Shown here: piece after piece, positions 55,066 through 64,000 of the stretch
How the letters are laid out: the number at the start of each line of letters is the position of its first letter
Position numbering within the stretch: position 1 is the stretch's first letter
Translations under genes and position numbers: made by a program
The notes under the pieces: generated by a model
The model's input: the letters and a program-made list of their open reading frames with translations, nothing else
What the model was told of the DNA's origin: nothing
The model's database searches: none
From: Schistocerca nitens
Lineage: Eukaryota; Arthropoda; Insecta; Orthoptera; Acrididae
Direction: 5' to 3'
DNA: 64,000 bases
Assembly: GCF_023898315.1 (NCBI RefSeq)
Contig: NC_064616.1
Location: 703,667,389-703,731,388 of the forward strand

Positions 55066-55737
55066 AATTTAATTAACATTTAATTGTTTGTTTAGTGAAG
55101 CACTCTGTGTCAGGTTTCTGTTGCAATAGCTGTTGCATTAATGTGTTTGTGAGGTGAGCTTTTACGTATTATACTGTGTTTTTGCCGAAGCAAAACTAAA
55201 CCTGTCAGCAAGAGATAGGTCGACATTACTCATATCTGATGGTGCTTCTTGAAAGGAAAAAAGGTTAACAATTCAGACAATTAAATTGCCACTTCTGTTC
55301 AGGTTTTTGCAAAATGCTATTTTTAACTGAGAGCGACTGGAACTGAAACTTACAAAGAATTTTTTTCTGTTCTTCGATCTGAGAAATACGAAGAAACTTC
55401 ACAGCAGATAGCTTACCAACCTTTTTTCCTGTCCCCATTCACAGTATAAAGTCGTGAACTTCTTCGCCTTAAATACCATCTGATATGATAATGATCGACT
55501 GCATATATTTATGGCCTATTTCCACCATAATGAGTAGTCTCAAGCAGATCATAATCACCATCATGCTTTCGTAACGTCGTTATCCATAGATAATCAGGGG
55601 TCCTAGTTATTTCCAATAGAAGAATTCTGCATATTTGCTACAGAGTAGAACCGTGGCAATAAAACACTTTCGTAACTCTGAAACATGAATACCTAACGAT
55701 TTTAAGATAAGATGCTGTCTACAAAATGTTGAATAGG
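55066..55737. other. No recognisable gene
   Basis: May hold the decayed C-terminal coding part of element T, but no motif is readable. Confidence 0.35.
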
Positions 55738-56094
55738 TCACTGAGGAATAAGTCAATGACTATATGCAAGCTGGCGTTATTATTCCAGTATTAAGCATTT
55801 CGGACATTGCCATCATTAGATACTTGCGAAGCAGAAGATAAAATTACGTAGTTAAATATAGATTAAAATGAGTTACAAAACCAAGATAATCGCACACACA
55901 AAAATACATTACAAGTTATTAGAAGACACATCCCCTTAAACATCATGTTGTACATAGATAAATAGTTATTGTTGTAGTAGTAATTATCATAAGCAGGCTG
56001 ATACAAGGTTGATGGCTGAAATACGGATACAAATTTTCAACACCAGATGACGTTGATGTGGCGAGAGTGGCGTTATATAGTGCCAAAGTATAAA

Positions 56095-56385
56095 CTACCT
56101 ATAATTCACAAAAATAATCGAATATAATAACAGACGATTAGTAAGAAAAACCATATATGTATATATGACATACAGACAAAAAGCATGATACAGAGTAACA
56201 CGAAAAGTGCACTTCTTAACATATTCCTGATGGAACAAAGTATCAACAAGTGCCAATGAGGTTATATTAACCAACAGGCAGAAAATAATGGCAATATTTA
56301 ACACAATAATAGTGTGAGTACCATACATGAAAATTACGGGCGCTGCAGCGCTATGTGGCAGTACAAATGGGTGATTACATGGCAA
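56095..56385 (-). other. Open frame in left arm of F (96 codons)
   Basis: Hydrophobic peptide with IIVLNIAIIFCLLVNITSLA, a membrane-segment-like stretch, then CTFRVTLYHAFCLYVIYTY. The right arm has a matching frame at 58085-58315. No known family. It may be chance: the frame is AT-rich and no start context is evident. Confidence 0.3.
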
Positions 56386-56476
56386 GTCTGCAAAAGATAC
56401 AAAAAAGACGAAGAACGAGAATGGAAACCTGGAGACTCATAACAGTAAAATTTGCTTTTTGCATGAAAGTAATATA

Positions 56477-57686
56477 CACTATGTGATCGAAAGTATCCGG
56501 ACACCTAGCTGAAAATAACTTACAAGTTCGTGGTGCCCTCAATCGATAATACTGGAATTCAATACGGTGTTGGCCCACCCTTAGTCTTGATGACAGCGTT
56601 CACTCTCGCAGGCATACGTTCTGTCAGGTGCTGGAAGGTTTCTTGGGGAATTGCAGCCATTTCTTCGCGGAGTGCTGCTCTGAGGAGGGGTATCGATGTC
56701 GGTCGGTGAGACCTGGCACGAAGTCGGCGTTCCAGGACATCCCAATGGTGTTCTGTAGGGTTCACGTCAAGACTCTGTGCAGGTCAGTCCATTACATGGA
56801 TGTTATTGTCGTCTAACCACACTGCCACAGCCCGTGCATTATGAACAAGTGCCGATCGCGTTGAAAGATACAATCGCCATCCCCGAATTGCTCCTCAACA
56901 GCGGGAAGCAAGAAGGTGCTTAAAACATCAGTGTAGGCCTGTGCTGTGATTGTGCCACGGTAAACAACAAGGGGTGCAAGCCCCCCTCCATGAAAAACAC
57001 GACCACACCATAACACCACCACTTTCCGAATTTTACTGTGGACACTACACACGCTGGCAAATGACGTTCACCGGCCATTCACCATACCCACACCCTGCCA
57101 TCCGATCGCCACATCGTGTACCGTGATTCGTCACTCCACATAACATTTTTCCACTGTTCAATCGTCCAATGATTACGCTCCTTACACAAGCCAGGCGTCG
57201 TTTGGCATTTACCAGCGTGATGTGTGGCTTATGAGCAGCCGCTCGACCATGAAATCCAAGTTTTCTCACCTCCTGCCTAACTGTGACAGTACTTGCAGTG
57301 GATCCTGATACAGTCTGGAATTCCTGTGTGATGGTCTGGATACATGTCTCCCTATTACACATTTCGACCCTCTTCAACTGTCGGCGGTCTCTATCAGTCA
57401 ACAGACGAGGTCGGCCTGTACGCTTTTGTGCTATACGTGTCCCTTCACGTTTCCACTTCACTGGACCTACGGATGTTCGGGAGTGTATGACACAAGTGAC
57501 ACCCTATCACCTGACCACGTTCGAAGTCCATGAGTTCCGCGGAGCGCCCCATTCTGCTCTTTCACGATGTCTAATGACTCCTGAGGTCGCTGATATGGAG
57601 TACCTGGCAGTAGGTGGCAGCACAACGCACCTAATATGGAAAATGTATGTTTTTGGAGATGTCCGGATACTTTTGATCACATAGTG
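56477..57686 (-). mobile_element. Tc1-like transposon of a second family, complete ends
   Basis: Inverted ends CACTATGTGATCGAAAGTAT and ACTTTTGATCACATAGTG with GTCCGGA inside; TA at 56475-56476 and 57687-57688. 1210 bp. Distinct from the CACTCCTGG family. The transposase is on the minus strand and broken. Confidence 0.93.
56559..57461 (-). pseudogene. Tc1-like transposase, second family, frameshifted
   Basis: 57461-57045: KRTGRPRLLTDRDRRQLKRV and VRQEVRKLGFHGRAAAHKPH (helix-turn-helix region); the first-Asp motif, readable in another frame near 57130 as MWSDESRYT, is lost by a shift. 57052-56813: SKIRKVVVLWCGRVFHGGGL and YTDVLSTFLLPAVEEQFGDG, then FQRD with the second Asp, after which the frame breaks again. 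56765-56559: NPTEHHWDVLERRLR with the catalytic Glu and the ending KTKGGPTPY. At least two shifts; dead. Confidence 0.88.
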
Positions 57687-58084
57687 TACATGTAGTGCTG
57701 ACATATTGGCGTAGCAAATAGGAATTAGTCAGTACATATATAATAGATATAAAAAACTGTCAAAACGACGAAGCTTTAAAACAAATTCTTCCTACAATAA
57801 AATGAACATTAGAAAAATTCCGCTTATAAAGGATACGAGTAATCCGTGGTCGAAAGAAATAAAACACATGCAAAGCATTTCATTTTTTAATTTTTAAAAT
57901 ATACAGAGATAATAAAATTGGAAATTAGATAAGGTCTTCTATATGTACATTACTTCCGTGAAAAAAGATTTTACTACTATGAATCTCCTGTTTTCCATTT
58001 TTGTTCTTCGACTATTTTGTATCTTCTGCATACATGCCTGTCATTACCGACGTTCATCGCCAGATCACGCTGCGGCGTCCATAA

Positions 58085-58315
58085 ATGTTCGTGTGCAATA
58101 CTTTCATAATTATTACGTTAAATATTGTAATTATTTTCTGCTTGTTGATCAATTTAGCTTTATTGGCGCTTCCTGATACTACGTTCCATTCGGAATATGT
58201 TAAGAACTGTACTTTTCGTGTTACTTTGTATTATGCTTTTTGTCTGTATGCCGTATCTATTTTTGCTACTAATCATCGGGTATTATATTCGTTTCTTTTT
58301 GTGAATTATAGGTAG
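58085..58315 (+). other. Open frame in right arm of F, matching the left arm
   Basis: 76 codons: ITLNIVIIFCLLINLALLAL, then HSEYVKNCTFRVTLYYAFCL. It aligns with the left-arm frame through FHxEYVKxCTFRVTLYxAFC and ends FVNYR in both. Both arms keep the frame despite many base differences. Confidence 0.3.
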
Positions 58316-58371
58316 TTTATACTTTGGCACTATATAGTGCCACTCTCTCCACACCAACGACATCTGGTGTT

Positions 58372-58471
58372 GAAAATTTGTATCTTAGTATTTTTGCCAA
58401 CAGCCTGTTATGGGTCCGCTTGAAAATTTGTATCTTAGTATTTTTGCCAACAGCCTTTTATGGGTCCGCTT
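58372..58471 (+). repeat. Tandem duplication, 2 x 50 bp
   Basis: GAAAATTTGTATCTTAGTAT...GGGTCCGCTT occurs twice in tandem with one G/T difference, only in the right arm of F. Confidence 0.9.
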
Positions 58472-59640
58472 ATTATTATTATTGTTATTATTACTACATT
58501 AACTTTTTATCTGTGTGAAGCATGATGCTCCAGGGCATGTGTCTTCTAATGACCTGTAATATGTTTCTGTGTGTGCGATTATCTTGGTTTTGTAACTCAT
58601 TCTTATTGTATATATAGCTACGTATTTTTATCTTGTATTGTGCAGATATCTGATGATGACAATATTCAATACGCGTAATATTGGGACAACAGAGTCAGCT
58701 TGCATCCAGTCAGTGGCTTCTTGCTCAGCGACGTCATGTCGCAGCTATGTTGATTTTAAGAACCTTGCCAAAGCACTAGCTTGTTAGTGCAGTTGCAGTT
58801 GCGACGGAATGGTGAAACAGCGGTTTATTAAGTGAGGAAATAAGGGCAAGTCATGTCAATAGTTCCTGAAAAAGCACATTCTCGGTATAAAACAAACGTG
58901 TGATTTATTCACTAATGTTGTTGTAAAGCCAAACTAATGCTCATTTTATCATCAATCGATGACCCTTAAAAATTACATTATTCCACTGAAAAAATCTGAA
59001 GTTATGCATGTATGAGGGTAAATAAGAAAGTTACACATGCTAGCCACGTGGCAAAATATTCTTGTCTTTGTGTGCTATCATTTACCAAACACTCATTCTA
59101 ATATCTTGAACCGTTTAAGATATACAATGGATGTACGAATAGTTCTCCTTCACTCTGTTGTGCCACGTGTGGGCGGAAATGAGTGCGCTACATATAATCC
59201 ACTTTCTTGACACTGGAGACATATATGGTCGTCCCCCAAGTCTAAGGAAGGACTTAGTATTTAGCTAAATTTCATATGCAGCAATGTATGATATAATATG
59301 CCACAAAATCAAATCATAGCGACCCATGTTTTTCTTTGCAACATATTAGAATTGCGCACAGTGTGTTTCTTAAATGCAAAATATCACAATAACTAAGGGC
59401 GTTAATGAAATGATAAGCACTTCAACATGAAGCTAATATACAAAGCTATAAGATGCGAAAGGATCACTTTAATCATTTTCTTATCCAACAGTATCTCTAA
59501 AATCGTGTGAGAAATATTGCAGACAAGGTGCAGAGCACGCGACATTCTACTCGTACTACTCGTAGTGGCACTGCTGCACCTAGATTAGTGGACTAACCAG
59601 TGTTCTCTGTGTGTACCCGTAGGCGCGTATAACTGCAATA

Positions 59641-60149
59641 CAGAGTGCGGCGAGTCGGCACGCAGACTACCGGCTTACTTTGTGTTTACACACTAAAAAT
59701 ATGGCCATGCTTGCAATGTCTTTCTAAATGTCTTCAGAATACGAAGGTCCTCCAACTCCTTGCGTTTCATCAGTAGCATACCAGAAGCATCCATCACTAA
59801 TTAAAACACTGCCGGGAAAAAAGTGCAGCATCCTCAAGGACTGTGTTCGGTGGTACCAGACTGTAATATATGCATGCTGAGGTGTTGTAGTGTTTGTGAT
59901 TCATTTGTCACGATCATCGGCGATCAGTTGGCGCTCTGGAGACCCGTCTGTGCACCCTCTGTTTTGACTCTGTGGGAGTAACTGTGCTGAGTTTATACGT
60001 AAACAGTGTCGTCAACACTCATTCTAGGTACATGCTACGGTACTCATCGGCGAGTACGTACTCCTGTTTAGCTGATTCAGCCATTTGAACGGGGTCGCAT
60101 TGAGGTCCTATGGGAAGCTATATGGATGTATCAACGGATTTCTGTACAT
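59641..60149. other. No recognisable feature
   Basis: Between the right arm of T and a Tc1-like scrap; short chance ORFs only. Confidence 0.35.
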
Positions 60150-60545
60150 ATTGGGTACAATATATCGGTGCTGTGTAGCTACTTTCAACAATGGTCTATG
60201 GAACATCCCACACCTGTAGACCAGATTCTGGACATTCGCCTAGTAAAGGCGTACGTCAAGACGATACATTCAGCGAGCAGTTTTGGCCGGCCTAATGTCA
60301 TCCAGGGATGAAACTCGGCCACATGTTGCACCTGGTTTGTCATCAGCGACCATTGGGAACCATCTCCTTGAAGGATTAAGACTATTTGTTTGTGTGGGCA
60401 GACATCTTTGACACCACGACACCGCCAAACGCGATTACTCTAGTGTCGTGAAAGAGTCGACTGGAGAGTGGAATGGCACTCTGTTGTCTTCAGTGATGAG
60501 GTTATGTTCTACCTGCTAAATACTGATGGACGTACAGTGTACGAC
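60150..60545 (+). pseudogene. Tc1-like transposase scrap
   Basis: Fragments in different frames: LTPRHRQTRLL (about 60405-60440), then RVDWRVEWHSVVFSDEVMFY and LLNTDGRT (60445-60535), the stretch around the first catalytic Asp. It stops abruptly at about 60545 where LINE-like coding begins. Close in pattern to the CACTCCTGG family but much more diverged. Confidence 0.65.
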
Positions 60546-61289
60546 GTAGACCTCGTGAGCAGCCTGCGATCACATTTGGTGTTTCTGCAGTTCAGCCTGA
60601 GCCAACGAAGCGAGAGCATCACTGCTGTTGCGCGCTACGTTACTGAGGCTGAAGGAGAGCTGCGACGGCGTGCTCCTACTGTGGCATTAGCCTAGAAGAA
60701 AATTGTCGGGTGTTCCTACGATGGAAAGCATATTGTCATGTTTCGTGTCACAACAGTTGCAAACGAAGTGAACAGAGAAAAGCTGAGGCAGCGAGGGGGC
60801 CTTCCATCGTGCAACTCAGCGAGTTTGCCGATCGGCGGAAGACTGATAATGACCGTACGCCTGTCCCTCCCCGGTACATCAAATGCAGAGTTACAAGATG
60901 GACAGAGATGCACGACGAGATAATCAGCTGCTGCAAGCGAGAGGGCGGCATCGAGTCAAGCAGCGAGCACAGCCGGCTACAGGGCACTCGAGACTGCTGT
61001 GGACGCCCACACCGTCCAGATTCCCGAGGGGAAGAAGACGCTGTCACAGCAGCGATATAAGATGATCAAGGCACTCCTCCGTAGGCTACCTCAGTCTGAC
61101 GATGAGGCGGCAGCCAAAGGGGAACTGCTGCGTGCTGGTTTCGGGGATGCGGCAGTCAAGCTGCATAACCGGACAAACAGAAGGAAGCCGCCACTGTTTG
61201 TCATAGCTGTGCAAACGGCAGACGACATCTTCAAGCAGTGGAAGCTCCTAGGCTTCCCGGTTCGAACAATAGCTCTCCCTCCAGGTGTG

Positions 61290-61529
61290 GTGTCCGCAGC
61301 TCGTGGTCTAGTGGCTAGCGTTGCTACCTATGGATCACGGGGTCCGAGAGTTCGATTCCTGTCCGGATCGGGGATTTTCTCCGCCTGGAGACTGGGTATT
61401 TGTGTAGTCCACATCATTTCATCATCACACGGGAAAGTGGCACAACTGGACTGTGTAAAAGTTGGAAATTTGTACGGGCGCTGATAACTGCGCAGTTGAG
61501 CTCACCACAAACTTAATATCATCATCATC
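61290..61529 (+). mobile_element. tRNA-headed SINE in the ORF1 remnant, ATC tail
   Basis: The head GCTCGTGGTCTAGTGGCTAG resembles that of the SINE at 1-192; B-box GAGTTCGATTCC at about 61340; body GATTTTCTCCGCCTGGAGAC; 3' tail ATCATCATCATCC. It lacks the shared body of the main SINE. It interrupts ORF1 between the VRTIALPPG block and the first knuckle. Confidence 0.75.
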
Positions 61530-61622
61530 CAAGTCTAGACCCCCAGCTCGGGTGCTTCTGGTGCCAGGAAGAGGATATGGCTAAATACTGCGCATTGCCC
61601 TGAGACCCTCTGAAGGGCACGA

Positions 61623-61824
61623 GCCGGCCGGTGTGGCCGTGCGGTTCTAGGCGCTTCAGTCTGGAGCCACGTGACCGCTACGGTCGTAGGTTCGAATCCT
61701 GCCTAGGGCATGGATGTGTATGATGTCCTTAGGTTAGTTAGGTTTAAGTAGTTCTATGTTCTAGGGGACTGATGACCACAGATGTTAAGTCCTATAGTGC
61801 TCAGAGCCATTTGAACCATTTTTT
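61623..61824 (+). mobile_element. tRNA-derived SINE with exact 12-bp flanks
   Basis: GCCGGCCGGTGTGGCCGTGC head, GGTTCGAATCC B-box, full body. TGAAGGGCACGA on both sides (61611-61622, 61825-61836). It falls between the two knuckles of the ORF1 remnant. Confidence 0.95.
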
Positions 61825-62290
61825 TGAAGGGCACGACAGCCACGCCTGTGGTAGAAGAAAAGGAGAGGCTTCGACATGTGCTCGCTGCGGCGGGCCTCAT
61901 CTCGTAAACAGCCGAGGCTGTCCGGTCTTCTCTGGCCACAGCCGAGCCACGGACGAGAAGATCACTACGGAGAAAAAACGCCTCCGAAGGGGAAGGCGCA
62001 GACAGACGACGACAGCACAATCAAGAGGCGAGCAGTCGACTACCCACCGCGATCGGCCGAGATTTCCCACCGGGGACTGAGCAGGAGGGGGAGGGGGAGC
62101 GCCAGCCACCTGCGGAGGAACATCGGACACTTCCAGCCACCGACATATCTGCCTCGCTGTCGGCTGCTGCCGAGGAGGTGACTGGGCCCTTCAAGCCCTC
62201 CCTGGCGGCAGAGATGGATGCTTCGGCTGCTTTCAGAACGCGGAGACGGATGAGACATGTCGCTAGCTCCGGCAGTTGCACGCAGAAGAA

Positions 62291-64000
62291 TAAAGATGGG
62301 AAAAACCGATCGGTTAAAACCGATACCGGTAGTTTAGGTCTGAATAATCGGCATTTTTCGATATTTGTTCGGTCTCATCTATACCAGTTTTTATTTTATT
62401 TTTCCCTAATAACCGGATAAAAACTATGTATATTATTTTGCCACAATAGTAGCGCTACAGTTTTTTTGTTTTGAAACCATTTTTTTAAATTCAAATTTTT
62501 TCGTAAAATTTTCGTTCCTTCCAAATATTATTGAAATGGGAAAAGAGATAAGTGCTATTTTAATAACAACGACGCCTGTCAAAAACAAGCACGAAAATGT
62601 GACATAAGAATCGGTACAGCTTTGTTGAGACAATAATTTACCTGTTGCTGTGTGACGTGGGCAAAGCAGCGACTGCCTGCCACCTGCCCCGGCATCGCAA
62701 CAACCGTCCCACACGAAACTAACACCCCTCATAGAGGCGTATGGAGCTGCCGCACAGATTCGGACTGCCCTCTTTATGTTGAACAGATGGCTATGACACT
62801 AGTATCGAGCAGTATGATATCCGCTAGTAACTTAAATTGCCCCTGCATGATCTGTCACAGATTACAAGCAAGTCCGCTACTGCCCTTATCAGCCGTCTAA
62901 ACTGTCGCAAAGGTTTCTTCCACATGGCTCGCGATGGCACTTTCTTCCCCTTTGCCCCAAACCCGCTATTTCTTCATACGTTTCTCTCCATTACTATTTC
63001 CCGATGAGCCCATATTGATGAGTAATAGTGCCCAACGTGTGGACAACATCATAGTCTCGCATTCTGTCGTATCCCAGATATAAATAACTAACCAGTTGCA
63101 GAAATTGCGAGGTGCCGGGGCTAGCAGTGTATTTAACACTAAATTCTTCTAGAATCTTCATATGGGAATGTGAAAGTATATTAGACAGCCAACGGAAGGC
63201 AGGCTGTCCAGAGCAGTGAGCGCTCATTCTTGTAACCTACTCCGACCGAAAGGCGAGAGCCGACTCCCTCAAGAGCACCTGTACAAGCCGAACACAGAAC
63301 ATTCCCGCCCCCACGGAAGTGGCCGTGGTTAAACGTGCCAATGAGCAATTCGAAAACGGAAGGAAAATTCCACTCTATTGCCGAAGCACTACTATTCCAC
63401 CAATGGAGATACTTGGTGCCAATTTCTGCGCCGATTTTGCTACGTCACGTAGCTATCCCCTGAGCAAGTCAATCACAGTTATGATTTTGCAGAAAACGCT
63501 GGAATTTGCCCGCCAAGACTGCCTGGGAACACAAGTCATTCCCACTACTCGCCGGTAGCCTGTCAGAAAGTGTTTTCACTAAGTTTCTGCAAACTAACGG
63601 AATCTCTAGCCCCAGCCGCTCCTTCAGGCCCCTGTGGGCGTGTCGCCCCCGCTCTTATGACAATGTCGGCGTCTGGACAGCATCCACTCGACTTCCTCAC
63701 ACCCGTCAACATAACCCTTTCAAGATCAGCAGAACCCACCTGTCACCGGACCACCCGGGTGATGAGAGATGCTGCGTGGGAAGTCCGCGTGTGAAGCAAT
63801 AGCAACTTTTCACCACATGCAATTAGAGTGGAAAATATTCATATCTTCTGAGTTCTCAATACTAGCCTTGTAATGACAATACTCAGCCATACTTCCCCAA
63901 ATCGAATTACTCAGAGTAGGATATAAATATGAGAGGGGGCAAGTCACTGTGTGCATCTAAAGGCATGCCACCTCTCAAAGTGACAGTGGAACTTATGACC
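62291..64000. other. No confident gene; possible DNA-transposon end near 62300
   Basis: 62298-62420 has repeated ACCGATCGGTTAAAACCGAT- and CCGATACCGGTA-like motifs, similar in style to the ends of some hAT elements, but no second end is found. 62650-63230 and 63240-63800 give only short frames with no recognised domain. Confidence 0.35.

Larger units (their letters stand above)
55738..58744. mobile_element. Element F: long inverted-repeat element pierced by a Tc1
   Basis: The left arm (55738-56476 plus 57689-57705) and right arm (about 57935-58744) are inverted copies over about 750 bp. Shared blocks include GCAAGCTG, ACAAAACCAAGATAATCGCA, AGAAGACACAT, CAAATTTTCAACACCAGATG, TATATAGTGCCAAAGTATAA, GACATACAGACAAAAAGCAT and CACGAAAAGT. 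The spacer is about 230 bp. A Tc1-like element entered the left arm near its inner end; removing it and one TA restores the match (GTAATATACATG versus GTAATGTACAT). No transposase is seen. Such structure fits a foldback-type element or two opposed copies of one repeat. Confidence 0.78.
28230..59640 (+). mobile_element. Old DNA transposon T, outermost layer of the nest
   Basis: 52548-53060 and about 59000-59500 are imperfect inverted copies: blocks CATGTTGAAGTGC, GTTATTGTGATATTT, AACACACTG and CGCTATGATTT recur in order on opposite strands. Between them lies a transposase-like remnant (53380-54480). LTR-R sits at the outer edge of the left arm. The 70 bp left of LTR-R (28230-28307; ACAATTTTGC..ACGATTTTAC) resemble the continuation of the right arm (ATATTTCTCACACGATTTTA), which would put the left terminus there. 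That last step is weak: about 20 of 26 bases match in the best block, and the joined left arm has about 60 extra bases. Element T itself is inferred. Confidence 0.45.
60560..62290 (+). pseudogene. LINE ORF1 (gag-like) with CCHC knuckles, split by two SINEs
   Basis: 61014-61275 reads VQIPEGKKTLSQQRYKMIKA, then FVIAVQTADDIFKQWKLLGF, an RNA-binding ORF1 pattern. After a SINE it continues at about 61530 with LGCFWCQEEDMAKYCALP, a stop, a second SINE, then TCARCGGPHLVNSRGCPVF (61880-61935). These give two Cys-His knuckles, followed by a basic tail (KKRLRRGRRRQT). No RT follows, so only ORF1 survives. Similar ORF1s occur in R1- and jockey-type LINEs; I cannot choose. Confidence 0.65.

Noticed and set aside
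1..64000. A host protein-coding gene or a new defence or biosynthetic system
   Set aside because: I found no exon series, conserved host domain or clustered cellular genes; every recognisable domain belongs to a transposable element.

Overview
The window looks like transposon-dense insect DNA. The closest match I can recall is a giant-genome grasshopper such as Schistocerca, because of the tRNA-headed SINEs, the Tc1-like families and the jockey/CR1/RTE-type LINEs. That assignment is from memory, not from a search. I see no host gene, rRNA, true tRNA, operon or CRISPR. Nearly everything I can explain is a transposable element, mostly broken, and many elements sit inside one another.

Layout. 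0-6.7 kb: a SINE end, then two same-strand copies (A, B) of a jockey-like LINE, here called LINE-J, laid end to end at one target; copy A carries a short mariner-like element. 6.7-12.2 kb: the 5' half of an RTE-type LINE, a SINE, then about 3 kb I cannot assign. 13.0-14.4 kb: an inverted-repeat element. 14.4-24.2 kb: Tc1 copy 1, a CR1-like LINE with a TAGATG tail, a SINE split by an RTE 3' fragment, an old RTE-type LINE holding Tc1 copy 2 (intact ORF), and a second CR1-like fragment. 24.5-26.8 kb: SINEs around a decayed Tc1-like gene.

28.2-59.6 kb reads as a nested stack. An old DNA element (T; a transposase remnant near 54 kb) is interrupted by an LTR element (LTR-R, 28308-52535, TSD AAGT). 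The 3' LTR of LTR-R was hit by a long-inverted-repeat element (M, 28865-45550). The arm of M was hit by a full-length LINE-J copy (copy C, 28974-45201). Copy C was hit by a second LINE (LINE2, about 32072-43340). LINE2 was hit by a gypsy LTR retrotransposon (34077-39273, 408-bp LTRs), by a head-to-head pair of Tc1 elements (39446-42503) and by a SINE; one of the Tc1 elements carries another SINE. Several joints are proved by target-site duplications whose removal restores the reading frame of the host element. LTR-R also holds a solo LTR, and T holds tRNA-like repeats and a separate inverted-repeat element (F, 55.7-58.7 kb) pierced by another Tc1-like element.

59.6-64 kb: a Tc1-like scrap, a LINE ORF1 with CCHC knuckles interrupted by two SINEs, and unassigned sequence.

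Two Tc1 transposase frames (20691-21713 and 39601-40623) are the only full-length, unbroken genes found. The elements act on each other mainly as landing sites, so the window is best read as an insertion history.
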